Of a stretch of 33,462 nucleotides of DNA, positions 1-9,350 are shown piece by piece. This stretch comes from Kiritimatiellia bacterium (lineage in GTDB: Bacteria > Verrucomicrobiota > Kiritimatiellia > RFP12 > UBA1067), in the NCBI GenBank assembly GCA_017447805.1, contig JAFSMR010000057.1, forward strand, positions 1-33,462. The letters are read 5' to 3'. The notes under the pieces were generated by a model that ran no database searches, was not told the origin of the DNA, and was given only the letters and a program-made list of their open reading frames with translations. Every line of letters begins with the position of its first letter. Position 1 is the first letter of the stretch. The position numbers and the translations under genes were made by a program.

Positions 1-338
1 AATCCGCTCCCAGTGGGGAGAAAAAACAGATCCAACCAAATAAATCGCGATTCGCAGGATACATCCTCGACAATTGCCAAAAATTATCAAATAAACTTCC
101 GTTTACTTCCAGAACTTGCGTTTAGTTCTAGACACAACGCTAGATTTTTGCGGGATAGAGGACCAAGGAGATGAGTGATGGGACGCTTCTCGCGAGGTGA
201 AGTGATTAGTTGTAGGCTTTAGTTGTAGAAAGGAATTTGCGGCGGCCACGGGGCGGCCGCCCTGAACATCTGAATGCGGCTCTAGTCGCCCTAAACTTGC
301 AAAAAAATGAGTGCCAAAAAACTCCAGGCCGTGGCCTA
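1..338. other. Gene-poor left edge upstream of the Rhs locus
   Basis: No convincing reading frame or RNA gene is visible here. The stretch holds a REP-like palindrome at 240-263 and then leads into the Rhs promoter at 339-367. The first 130 bases are AT-rich without obvious repeats. Confidence 0.6.
240..263. repeat. REP-like GC-rich palindrome, left copy
   Basis: The element starts CGGCGGCC and ends CGCCCT. Its arms GGCGGCC (241-247) and GGCCGCC (255-261 region) can pair to a hairpin. A similar element with the same first eight and last six bases lies at 12838-12863, on the other side of the Rhs locus. It may be a dispersed intergenic repeat. Confidence 0.45.
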
Positions 339-367
339 TTGACTATGAGCATATAAAATGTTATAAT
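339..367 (+). promoter_or_regulatory. Promoter of the Rhs gene
   Basis: -35 TTGACT (339-344), a 17-base spacer, and -10 TATAAT (362-367) preceded by TG plus one base (extended -10). Transcription should start near 374, giving a leader of about 35 bases before the ATG at 409. Confidence 0.8.
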
Positions 368-408
368 GCTTTGCATAAAATGTGCAAAGGCGAAAGAGGA
401 GGTCTGAA

Positions 409-3400
409 ATGGCTGTTATAATCCGTAGATGGCGGGCATTTGTGGCTATTGCAGTAGCATTCCTCGCTTTTCTTGTTTATGCGATAGATTTTACAAGGGT
501 TGATGTTTCGTGCAATCCGCCGGAAGTCGTTTCCGTTTCCGGTTGCGTGGTGGAATGCACCAGAATTGGCGACAGACTTCTCCTGAGGCTGGACGGCTGC
601 GAAGACGTGTGGCTGTTATTCAAAGGGTTGCCTGCCGATGAAGAGGTCGGCTACACGCTTCTATCCGCCTATGGGTCGGTGCTTGCGCATGGCGAAGGCT
701 GCTATCTGCCGGTAGAGAGCCATCCTTCGGCGGCGGCCGTCTTGATATACTCGCTTTCCGGCGAGACCGACTGGAGCGATGTCGTCGAAGTCCATGCCGT
801 GACATCTGCGGCAAGACAGCGATCAGTCTCTACGGGCCCCGTGGCTTCCGGCGACAGAATGCGGTCTATACCGTCTGGAGGCGGAGCCGGGGCTGTGGCG
901 TCCGCGTCAGGCGGATTTGGAATATATACCATAGGTTGCCTGACTTCCGAATCCTGGGGCGGTGTTGATGCGTCGGCCTGTGTACTCACCGGACTTTCCG
1001 GGTTCAGTGGAGAGTACGAAAACGGCACAGGCGCATTCAGCACCGGGGTAGGTGGCTACATGAAGCTGACTGGGGGCGTCCCGTATTCCTTCCGTGTCGG
1101 GGCGGATGACAGCGCCACGCTGAAGATAGGGACCGCGACCTCGTACATAGGCGGCGAACATGCGTTTTGCTGGGGGAATACTGCTACATTCACGCCTGCC
1201 GAGACCGGTTACTATGGCTTCAGCGTCAGTTACAGTAATGTCGGCGGCCCTTACGAGCTGGATTTCGAAGGTGCGCCATCGCCCATATACAGTTGCACGA
1301 ATTCAATACCATACGCGACAATCACTGCCAACCCGTCAGTGCTGACCGTGCCGTGGAACGGTCAGGCGCCATCTGCGAGCATCTGCGCCTCAGGCACGGA
1401 TTCGCGAGTATCGTATGCATTGACCCGTTCCGGCGCAGCGGGAACGCTTTCCGGGGATGCTCCGTCGTGGACCTACACGCCCGACGCAGAAGCGATCCGG
1501 CGGGGCGGCGACACCAACGCCGTATTCACACTCGGCCAGTCTTATGACATATTCTCGTATGACGGCGCGCAAGCGACCGTTTCCCTCGTTCGCCAAAAGC
1601 CAGAAGCGACCTTATCCCCTACCGTAGTTACGGTTACCCGCACCGGGAAGGGCGTCGTCGGGGTGTCGGGGCTGTACGGTCCGGCGCTCGCCTACGAGTT
1701 CGCGGACGGCGGCACAGAGAAGGAATTCAGTTATGAGGGATCTGGCGCGGAAGACGGCGTCGTTTCGACAAACTTTGTAGATGTGGCATGGGTCGCGCGA
1801 TACGGCGGCGCTACTGTCGCAGAGGGGACAAATAGAGTTCAGGTTGTCTACGATCTCTCGCGAAAGGCGACAAAGAATGAAAAGTGCTTGTGCGAGGTGA
1901 ATCTGGAAGGTTCTAAGCCTGGCGTGGAGAATGCGTGCGTATCTTTCACACAGCGTTTCGGTTCGACTCCGTGGGCCTCATCGGCGCCATGGGGCGTTCT
2001 CGCCATCGAGGAGGAGGAGCCTACGCAGCGCCTCGCCACCCCGGCGGTTCTGCGATACGACCACCCTGCAATGCGGCGGCTCGCCGGCGGCGCGTCGGGA
2101 ACGGCGGTCGTCTGGCCGCCGTTGGGGCATCCGCTCACATACGAGAACGGCGTTCCCTCGCAGAACTCCGTGACGCACGACTCGCGCCTGGTGGAGGTCG
2201 CCGGCGCACCTGTGCCGACGGTGCGAGAGGTCTTCCCGGACCGCAGCGAGGTCGTTTACACGAACGGCGTCCCCGCCGCGCTCGTCACATCCGACGGCGT
2301 GCGGGTGGAGGTCGCCGATCTTGGTATCGAGGTCATAAGGGACTCGAACGGCTACATCAGCCAGATATGGTCCTGGACGGACGGACTTCTCGATGTCACG
2401 GTCTACAGCGGGCGCTTCCGCGTGAACTGGTACGCGCCTTCCGCCGTGGGAACGAAGAACGCTGCGGGCGTGTACACTTATACGGGCTCCCCTTTGAAGT
2501 ACTTCGACTTCGGCACTCCGTCCGGTGGCACGACGGGCCGGTCGTTCTCGCTCGTGGAACACCGCTCTGCGGACATGGAGTTCCCGACTCGGTGGGATTG
2601 GGACGCGACTGTACAGGACTGGACGATGGTGCGCGGATCCGGTTCGGAGGCGGTGACACTTTTCCGCTCCATTGCCGACAACGCCGATGGGACATGGACT
2701 GTAACAACATCGTCCACCTCTGCGCAAGGCACAGCGAAGTCGGATACGAAAACTTACTCGGGGCGCAATGGCAACGCAGTTGTCGCCGCCACGTCTGGCG
2801 GTCGGCAGACCTATGCTGCAAGTCGCGTTGACGCTGGCGATGGCGTTGGGCGTCCGTGTAGCACGACGGACGCCCTCGGGCTGCTGACGACCAATATCTA
2901 CGACAGCGCAGGCAGAATCGTGTACTCGGCGACAAGCGGCGGCGCTGTAGAGCGCACTACGTTCTATGAATACCCGTCCGGCGGCGTGACGCCGGACTTC
3001 ACGCCTTCGCGGACAATCCATGTCGCCGGCGGCGTGACAAACAGAATCGACACCTACACGCGCGCAGGGACGCGCGAGGATGGGCTCGTGGAGATTTCCG
3101 CAGTATCTGACGGCTTGAACGTCCGCACGAATCTGACCATTCGTCATCCGGCAGCGTCTGTCAATATTTTCGAGGCGGGGCGCGTCGCGCTGATGGTCGC
3201 GCCGGACGGAGCTACGACCACCAACGAATACGAGGCGGCGGAGGGTTTCCTCTATGTCCGCACATCCACGCGAGGCGTATTCTCCGGCGGCGCGTTCTCG
3301 CTCGTGGAAGGGAAGTCCACGAGGACGCGCGACTTCTACGACGCGCAGGGCAACATCGCCGTCACTGTATCCGAGGCTCTTGTGGGAGGCCAATGGCGCG

Positions 3401-6400
3401 AGATTGCTTCCGCCACCAACACATACAATGTCATGCATACGCGGCTCGGAACCATCCGCTCCACTGGCAAGTTTTCAGACTCGTCGCGCATCTGCACAGG
3501 CCCATTGTGGACGCTCGGAGAGGATGGGATAGCGACGACGAACCAGTACGACAGCACGAAGCGGATGGTCGCCTCGACGCGCTACGGTCCGTTCGGGGCG
3601 GTCGCAACGGCCTACACGCTCGATGCGCAAGGACGCGTTGTTGCCGAGATACGCACGGCGGACGGCGTGGAATCGCAGACCGTGACGCGGACATACGACA
3701 CTGAAGGACGGCTCACGAGCGAGACTGACGCGCAGGGTCTGGTGACGACCTACGCATACTCGGCGGACGGGAAGGTCACCACGGTGACGTTCCCATCGGG
3801 TGGAACTCGGATTACGACGCTCAATGCAGACGGCACGCTCGCCTCCGTAACCGGCACGGCGGTCACGCCGGAGTACTACAGCTACGGAGTGACGACAAAT
3901 GGACTAGAGTGGACGCAGGTCAATTACCTCTCGCGGAACGGCGCGCGCTGGACCAAGACCTACCGCAACGCATTCGGCGAGACGGTGCGAGATGAACGCC
4001 CCGGCGCCAACGGCTCGACTCTGACGACGGAATATACATACAACGAAAAAGGCCAACTCGTCTCGACCGTTTCGACGGGCCAGCCCGCAGAGACGCGCAC
4101 CTACGACATTTGGGGCGACCTCGCGAGCGTCACGCAGTCCGCCGACGGCAAGAGCCGCACGCAGTCGATGGAGGGCGCGAACGCGCTTGTCGGCGGCGAG
4201 GTGTGGCGGGTCGAGTCCAGCGCCCTGTCATGCTCAGACGCGGCGATTGCGCCGCTCGTGACGACGAACATGACTCAGCTTTCTGGGCTTTCGCTCACGA
4301 ACGAGTCTCGGCAGGTGTCTATAGACATTCGCGGCAACGCGAGCGAGATATGGTCGGAGTTTGACCCCGAGATATCGACGCGCCTGACGCATTCGACGAT
4401 TCCCACGGCAACGAACGCCGCGCTTTCGGAATCGATGGACGGCGTGGCTACGCTCTCGGTTTCGTACTCTGCCGTCACGAATCTGGTCGCATACGACGCC
4501 TACCGCCGCGTTGTCGTGCAGACCGATGGGCGCGGCAATGCGACGACTAACGCGTACGACGCGCTGGGGCGGCTCGCTTCGGTGACGGACGCCGCGACGA
4601 ACACGACCTGGTACGCCTACGATGCGGCGGGACGCCTCGCGGCGGTCACGAATGCGCTGGGAGTCGCCACCGTCTATGAGTACGACCTCAGGGGCAACAA
4701 GACGTACGAGGGTGGCGGGACGTATCCCGTCACATACGCCTACGACGCGTTCAACGTGATGACCAATATGACCACCTACCGTGCGGAAGGGTCGTTGCCT
4801 GGCGACGTTACTACATGGCTTTACGACGAAGCGACGGGTCTTGTCACAAATAAAGTCTATGCCGATGGATATGGGCCTAGCTATACATACACCGACAACG
4901 GGAATCTCGCAACGCGCACCTGGGCTCGCGGTGTCGTCACGACCTACGCCTATGACGGCTGGAACAATCTGACGAACACGGCCTACTCCGACGGAACACC
5001 GTCGATCGCGCTCTCCTACGACGCCATGGGGCGTCAGGTGTCCGCGATGGACGCGGTCGGTACCACGACAACAACCTACGACGACTATGCCGAAGTGGCA
5101 TCCGAAATCGTGAGTGGGCTTTATTCGCGCACCATCTCGCATGTCCGGGATGCATACGGCCGCGACCTCGGTTACAATATCGGCAATTCCAGGATGAGCA
5201 TCGTCGAGTACGAGGCGGACACCGCGAGGATGAAGCGCGTCAAGATGGCGGGCGTGTGGTTCACATACTACTACCTTTCGGGGACGGACCTCAAGAGCCG
5301 CCTCCAGTACGGCAGCTCGGGCTCGGCCTACTACACCTACGAACCGCATCGAGATCTCCTTACACAAGTTCAGAACTATATCAATGGCGGAGTCATCTCG
5401 CAGTACGACTACGTGAACGACGCGCTCGGACGGAGGACTGAGATATCCCGCTCCGGCTCGATGATGAGCGAGACGCGTACCGACTACTACGGCTACAACG
5501 ACAGGAGCGAGCTCGTCTCGGGGATTAAGGACACGGCGGCCACGAACATAACGGAATACGCCTACCAGTACGACGACATCGGGAATCGCATAGAATCGCT
5601 GGACCTAGGCACAAACAGAACCTATACAGCCAATGCCCTCAACCAGTACACGAACATTGTGGAGGGCGCTGGCGGATTCCTGCCGCAGTTCGACAACGAC
5701 GGCAACCAGACGTTAATCCGCACATCAACTGGCGATTGGAGCGTCACCTACAACGGCGAGAACCGCCCCGTCAATTGGTCTTGCGGCAACACCAACATCG
5801 TGATGAAGTTCGACCGCATGGGGCGGCGCGTCGAATACATCGAGACGGTAAGCGGTGTGACCAACGCGCACCATCGCTTCGTGTACGACGGATACGTCTG
5901 CATCCAAAGACTCAACGGCGCGGCGAACAACTCGATAGACCTGGTCTTCGGCTGGGATCCTTCGGAGCCTGTGGCGACAAGGCCACTCGTCCTGCAGAAG
6001 TATGGACAATATTCGATATTTTACACCCATGACGGCAACAAGAACGTGTCTGAGCTCGTCTTCTTCCAGCAGGCGAACGGCATAGCCGCGCACTACGAAT
6101 ACGCGCCGTTCGGCGCAGTCACCGCTACAACCAGCTCAACCCCAGTGATGACCTACGATTTCCGCGAGTACAATCCGTTTAGGTTCAGTAGCGAATATGC
6201 AGACAATGCGCTCGGTTTAATGTATTATAACTATAGACATTACGAGCCGTGTGTTGGCCGCTGGCACAACTGTGATCTGCTGGGAGAAGAAAATGGCATG
6301 AATTTGTATATGTTTTGCGATAACGCGGCAGTATGCCTTGTTGATTCTTTAGGAAATGTTCCAACGGGCACTACATTCTTAAATGCATATTCTCCTTATG

Positions 6401-6945
6401 ATTACAGTCATAACGGGCGGGAAATATGGAGTGCTGTGGGAGGATCTCTTAAACGGCATTTGTGGAATGATGAGACAGTTTATCCGCCCAATTCCTGCGC
6501 GACAAGAGTAACCATTGCCTTGATAAAATCCAATGAGCCTATTCCAAATGGTAGCAGACAATATATTAATACCCTCAAGAGAGGTGAGCAAGGAATTGCG
6601 GGGAATTACATTGTAGGTGCTGGGAAAATGCAGGACTACTTGACCTCTGCCTGGGGAACAACAAGTAAATTGTCGCCCAGTAGCGCATACTATTTTGTGT
6701 CAAAAGTAAAGAAAGGTGACATCTCAGGGCTTCGAGAGGAGATTGAAGAAAAATTGAAATGTTCCAATGTCCCTACTGATGAATATGTTTGTGTTGTGTC
6801 ATCTAAAGTAAATGATGAACCTGGTGTGTCGGGACATATTGGTATGGTTACGAAAACATACGCGGATCGTTATACACCTTACAGGGACAATCCTGCCGTT
6901 TGGATATTGCCTCCAACTATAAAAGTAACCCCTCAAAAAAAGTAG
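409..6945 (+). CDS. Rhs/YD-repeat polymorphic toxin with Tae4-like amidase tip
   Basis: A 2178-residue protein. I chose the ATG at 409 because AGAGGAGG precedes it at about 7 bases; a GTG at 382 in frame lies before that ribosome site. Residues 9-26 form one hydrophobic anchor or uncleaved signal. Residues around 190-290 resemble a PA14-like beta module. YD repeats fill roughly 620-1800, densest near 1360-1430 with repeated YDALGRL-type units. The Rhs core ends near 1896-1982 (YEYAPFG, GLMYYNYRHYEP, DSLG). The tip, residues 1983-2178, carries NSCATRV (Cys2030) and SGHIGMV (His2143), the Cys/His arrangement of Tae4-type peptidoglycan amidases, which in known members cut the D-Glu-mDAP bond. 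No PAAR domain is visible, so the export route is unknown. Rhs assignment is firm; the tip assignment is by motif only. The core is GC-rich and the tip AT-rich, which fits acquisition of the tip from elsewhere. Confidence 0.88.
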   Translation: MAVIIRRWRAFVAIAVAFLAFLVYAIDFTRVDVSCNPPEVVSVSGCVVECTRIGDRLLLRLDGCEDVWLLFKGLPADEEVGYTLLSAYGSVLAHGEGCYLPVESHPSAAAVLIYSLSGETDWSDVVEVHAVTSAARQRSVSTGPVASGDRMRSIPSGGGAGAVASASGGFGIYTIGCLTSESWGGVDASACVLTGLSGFSGEYENGTGAFSTGVGGYMKLTGGVPYSFRVGADDSATLKIGTATSYIGGEHAFCWGNTATFTPAETGYYGFSVSYSNVGGPYELDFEGAPSPIYSCTNSIPYATITANPSVLTVPWNGQAPSASICASGTDSRVSYALTRSGAAGTLSGDAPSWTYTPDAEAIRRGGDTNAVFTLGQSYDIFSYDGAQATVSLVRQKPEATLSPTVVTVTRTGKGVVGVSGLYGPALAYEFADGGTEKEFSYEGSGAEDGVVSTNFVDVAWVARYGGATVAEGTNRVQVVYDLSRKATKNEKCLCEVNLEGSKPGVENACVSFTQRFGSTPWASSAPWGVLAIEEEEPTQRLATPAVLRYDHPAMRRLAGGASGTAVVWPPLGHPLTYENGVPSQNSVTHDSRLVEVAGAPVPTVREVFPDRSEVVYTNGVPAALVTSDGVRVEVADLGIEVIRDSNGYISQIWSWTDGLLDVTVYSGRFRVNWYAPSAVGTKNAAGVYTYTGSPLKYFDFGTPSGGTTGRSFSLVEHRSADMEFPTRWDWDATVQDWTMVRGSGSEAVTLFRSIADNADGTWTVTTSSTSAQGTAKSDTKTYSGRNGNAVVAATSGGRQTYAASRVDAGDGVGRPCSTTDALGLLTTNIYDSAGRIVYSATSGGAVERTTFYEYPSGGVTPDFTPSRTIHVAGGVTNRIDTYTRAGTREDGLVEISAVSDGLNVRTNLTIRHPAASVNIFEAGRVALMVAPDGATTTNEYEAAEGFLYVRTSTRGVFSGGAFSLVEGKSTRTRDFYDAQGNIAVTVSEALVGGQWREIASATNTYNVMHTRLGTIRSTGKFSDSSRICTGPLWTLGEDGIATTNQYDSTKRMVASTRYGPFGAVATAYTLDAQGRVVAEIRTADGVESQTVTRTYDTEGRLTSETDAQGLVTTYAYSADGKVTTVTFPSGGTRITTLNADGTLASVTGTAVTPEYYSYGVTTNGLEWTQVNYLSRNGARWTKTYRNAFGETVRDERPGANGSTLTTEYTYNEKGQLVSTVSTGQPAETRTYDIWGDLASVTQSADGKSRTQSMEGANALVGGEVWRVESSALSCSDAAIAPLVTTNMTQLSGLSLTNESRQVSIDIRGNASEIWSEFDPEISTRLTHSTIPTATNAALSESMDGVATLSVSYSAVTNLVAYDAYRRVVVQTDGRGNATTNAYDALGRLASVTDAATNTTWYAYDAAGRLAAVTNALGVATVYEYDLRGNKTYEGGGTYPVTYAYDAFNVMTNMTTYRAEGSLPGDVTTWLYDEATGLVTNKVYADGYGPSYTYTDNGNLATRTWARGVVTTYAYDGWNNLTNTAYSDGTPSIALSYDAMGRQVSAMDAVGTTTTTYDDYAEVASEIVSGLYSRTISHVRDAYGRDLGYNIGNSRMSIVEYEADTARMKRVKMAGVWFTYYYLSGTDLKSRLQYGSSGSAYYTYEPHRDLLTQVQNYINGGVISQYDYVNDALGRRTEISRSGSMMSETRTDYYGYNDRSELVSGIKDTAATNITEYAYQYDDIGNRIESLDLGTNRTYTANALNQYTNIVEGAGGFLPQFDNDGNQTLIRTSTGDWSVTYNGENRPVNWSCGNTNIVMKFDRMGRRVEYIETVSGVTNAHHRFVYDGYVCIQRLNGAANNSIDLVFGWDPSEPVATRPLVLQKYGQYSIFYTHDGNKNVSELVFFQQANGIAAHYEYAPFGAVTATTSSTPVMTYDFREYNPFRFSSEYADNALGLMYYNYRHYEPCVGRWHNCDLLGEENGMNLYMFCDNAAVCLVDSLGNVPTGTTFLNAYSPYDYSHNGREIWSAVGGSLKRHLWNDETVYPPNSCATRVTIALIKSNEPIPNGSRQYINTLKRGEQGIAGNYIVGAGKMQDYLTSAWGTTSKLSPSSAYYFVSKVKKGDISGLREEIEEKLKCSNVPTDEYVCVVSSKVNDEPGVSGHIGMVTKTYADRYTPYRDNPAVWILPPTIKVTPQKK
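5455..6242 (+). repeat. Rhs-core repeat, copy 1 (within the full-length gene)
   Basis: This part of the Rhs core recurs with high DNA similarity at about 7982-8781, 10603-11005 and 12323-12549. The similarity stops just after the codons for YYNYRHY in every copy. Confidence 0.8.
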
Positions 6946-6958
6946 GAGTTGTAGTTTT

Positions 6959-7840
6959 ATGAAAACTATTGTAATGTTGATGGTTTGGATGGCAAGTTTT
7001 GTCCTCTGTCGCCTTTATGCGGGGGGGCAGGATGGCACATGGATTTCATTCGTAGACGAGATAGGGAAATATCATGACGATAATACTAATCGTGTATATT
7101 ATGCAGGTTCGAGCAATGATGTTGCATTCCTTTATCATCAAACCTCAAATGGAATTCGAGAATGGCAGATAAATAACACTCCTCTATTAGATACTGTTCG
7201 TCGTCCCTTTAGTCGCGATAATAAAAGGTGGGTAATAATCAAAGCTGACATAGACGAAAAAATCTCTTGCCTTAACATAAAGGCAATGGCACATGATTTT
7301 ATTAAGCGTTTGCCATCGGAATCTGCGCTTGTCAATGCGACCGATGAATTATTTATGACGGATAGAGGATATCAGTATGAAGACGGAACGCCAGTACTTA
7401 TATGTAGACGAGAGTATAAAGTGATAGCATCATATTCAGCCAAGTTGCATAAAGGCGACATCGTATGTACAAATTGGCTTGTTGATGATTACACCTCAAC
7501 AACTAACATCTTGTCTAATAGTAAAGGACATCAAAGGCATTCCATTGTTGATGAACGAACATTATATGTGACTTGGAATTCCGAAATGCTGTCACAGGGG
7601 AAAATAAACAGATATTTCTACATCGGTGATGTAGTTGCAACCACAATTGAATTTGTGTGGGATTGTGATATAAACCACGCAGCGCTTGTCCCATTTGACG
7701 AGGAGATGGTAATTGATATGTATATTGTAGAGTCTGAAAAGCGGAGACGACCTGATACACATATTGCGGACAAGGAGCAGGATACAAGATGTGGTATCTC
7801 GGGGGTTGACCCCATTGGTTTGGTAAAAGTAGTGGAGTAG
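6959..7840 (+). CDS. Exported protein, candidate immunity to the Tae4-like tip
   Basis: A 293-residue protein with a clear cleavable signal peptide (positively charged start, hydrophobic residues 4-18, likely cut after LYA near 21). It starts 13 bases after the Rhs gene, and its ribosome site AGGAG overlaps the Rhs stop codon, so the two are translated together. Position straight after the toxin tip and export to the periplasm, where a peptidoglycan amidase would act, suggest an immunity role. It is much longer than the known Tai4 immunity proteins and I see no similarity to them. No enzyme motif is visible. The region is AT-rich like the toxin tip. An alternative is an unrelated accessory protein carried with the tip. 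Confidence 0.6.
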   Translation: MKTIVMLMVWMASFVLCRLYAGGQDGTWISFVDEIGKYHDDNTNRVYYAGSSNDVAFLYHQTSNGIREWQINNTPLLDTVRRPFSRDNKRWVIIKADIDEKISCLNIKAMAHDFIKRLPSESALVNATDELFMTDRGYQYEDGTPVLICRREYKVIASYSAKLHKGDIVCTNWLVDDYTSTTNILSNSKGHQRHSIVDERTLYVTWNSEMLSQGKINRYFYIGDVVATTIEFVWDCDINHAALVPFDEEMVIDMYIVESEKRRRPDTHIADKEQDTRCGISGVDPIGLVKVVE

Positions 7841-7865
7841 CGGCGGAAAGCCGTAGCGAATCGAT

Positions 7866-9308
7866 ATGAAATATGGTAGAATGTCAGCCATGAGGAGACA
7901 GGCGAGCAGACTGGTAATTCCGCGTGGCAAAATCCAGACGCGCCGTGCGTGGCTTGTCATTTGTCGTGCGGAGACAGCCCGCCCCGGCTCGATGATGAGC
8001 GAGACGAGGACGGACTGCTACGGATACAACGACAGGAGCGAGCTCGTCTCAGGGACTAAGGACACGGCGGCCACGAACCTGACGGAGTACGCCTACCAGT
8101 ACGACGACATCGGCAACCGCATCGAATCGCTCGACCTCGGCACTAATCGTACATATGTTGCCAACAGCCTCAACCAGTACACGAACATCACGGAAGGCGC
8201 CGGAGGATTCCTGCCGCAGTTCGACAACGACGGGAACCAGACGCTTATAAAGACCGCGACCGGCGATTGGCAGGTCACCTACAACGGCGAGAACCGCCCT
8301 GTCCTGTGGGAGTGCGAATCGACGAACATCGTGATGAAGTTCGACCGTATGGGGCGGCGCGTCGAATACGTCGAGACGGTGAACGGCGTCACAAACGCCC
8401 ACCACCGCTTCGTGTACGACGGTTATCTCTGCGTCCAGCGGTTGAACGGCGCGAACAACAACGCGGTTGACCTCGCCTTCGGATGGGATCCGACCGAGCC
8501 AGTTGCAACCCGCCCCTTGTGGATGCAGCGCGTCTCGGGGACTTACAATTTCTTCTACTTCCACGACGGCAACAAGAATGTTTCCGACCTTGTGTCCTAC
8601 CAGACCGCGCGCGGAGTTCCAGCACACTACGAATACGCCCCGTTCGGCGAACTTACGGTATCGACAACCAACACTGACTTCATGGCGTTCAACGTCGCCG
8701 ATGCCAATCCATTCCGCTTCTCGTCCGAGTACTCCGACGACACGCTGGGGCTGGTGTACTACAACTATCGTCACTACGAGCCAGTTATGGGTAGGTGGTG
8801 CGCATATGATCAGTACAATACGCTGGAAAGATACCAATTCTTAATAAACAATCCAATAGATGAGATTGATCTTCTTGGTGAAAAACGGAATCCTGGCAGA
8901 TTCAGATATTTTCCTCCGCCACTGCCGCCTCCTTTACCTCCAGAGTCTCATTTCAAACCTTCCACAGCGCCTGATAGTACAATTATCCACGAAGTGGTGA
9001 GCTCTCTTGCTAGGATAGGCTACAGATCTCAGGAAAGTGTTATTAGTGCGGGTAAAAGTGCTTGTAGTGCACAGTCACCAGAAAATTATCCAGCTACACC
9101 AAATGACGGAGGTGAGTATTTAACGAGGGGCAGATGCAGATGTTGTTACATTTTATACCTGAAAAGAACTTTGCTGGATGAGTCATTTTATTATTTGCGT
9201 TCTGCTAATGTATATAATAAGCCTTGCGTTGAAATGAAAGACGAGTATCACTTATTGCCAATCTTCCCGCGGTATTCTACATTATATGAGTATATACCGT
9301 GGTACTGA
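7866..9308 (+). CDS. Truncated Rhs tip module 2 with unrecognised CxCC tip
   Basis: Open frame of 480 residues. Only from about 7982 (residue 39) does it match the Rhs core; the first part looks like accidental coding. Starts at 7866, 7881 and 7890 are all possible and none has a good ribosome site. A weak extended -10 (TGGTAGAAT, 7874-7882) precedes the last two, with a poor -35. The Rhs core ends near residue 338 (DLLG). The remaining 142 residues contain a proline-rich linker, then Cys424, Cys426, Cys427 and Cys454, and end in YEYIPWY. This tip is homologous along its length to that of the gene at 10571. It could be a silent donor cassette or a free-standing toxin fragment. The following gene at 9351 is the natural immunity candidate. 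Confidence 0.6.
   Translation: MKYGRMSAMRRQASRLVIPRGKIQTRRAWLVICRAETARPGSMMSETRTDCYGYNDRSELVSGTKDTAATNLTEYAYQYDDIGNRIESLDLGTNRTYVANSLNQYTNITEGAGGFLPQFDNDGNQTLIKTATGDWQVTYNGENRPVLWECESTNIVMKFDRMGRRVEYVETVNGVTNAHHRFVYDGYLCVQRLNGANNNAVDLAFGWDPTEPVATRPLWMQRVSGTYNFFYFHDGNKNVSDLVSYQTARGVPAHYEYAPFGELTVSTTNTDFMAFNVADANPFRFSSEYSDDTLGLVYYNYRHYEPVMGRWCAYDQYNTLERYQFLINNPIDEIDLLGEKRNPGRFRYFPPPLPPPLPPESHFKPSTAPDSTIIHEVVSSLARIGYRSQESVISAGKSACSAQSPENYPATPNDGGEYLTRGRCRCCYILYLKRTLLDESFYYLRSANVYNKPCVEMKDEYHLLPIFPRYSTLYEYIPWY
7982..8781 (+). repeat. Rhs-core repeat, copy 2
   Basis: Begins abruptly at the equivalent of position 5455 (CCGGCTCGATGATGAGCGAG) and ends after YYNYRHY. Its last 230 bases are closer to copy 4 than to copy 1, with the shared feature AFNVADANPFRFSSEY. 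Confidence 0.8.
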
Positions 9309-9350
9309 AATATATTCATTCATCGAACCAATGATGTTGTAATATCAATT

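Noticed and set aside
382..408. GTG at 382 as start of the Rhs gene
   Set aside because: It would put the AGAGGAGG ribosome site inside the coding part; the ATG at 409 is well spaced from that site.
1978..3438. Long - strand open frame inside the Rhs gene, and similar ones at 4234-5367 and 8049-8837
   Set aside because: All lie opposite GC-rich Rhs core, have low-complexity basic or valine-rich translations and no start signals.
7515..7960. Several - strand frames opposite the end of the first immunity candidate
   Set aside because: AT-rich shadow frames without start signals or family motifs.
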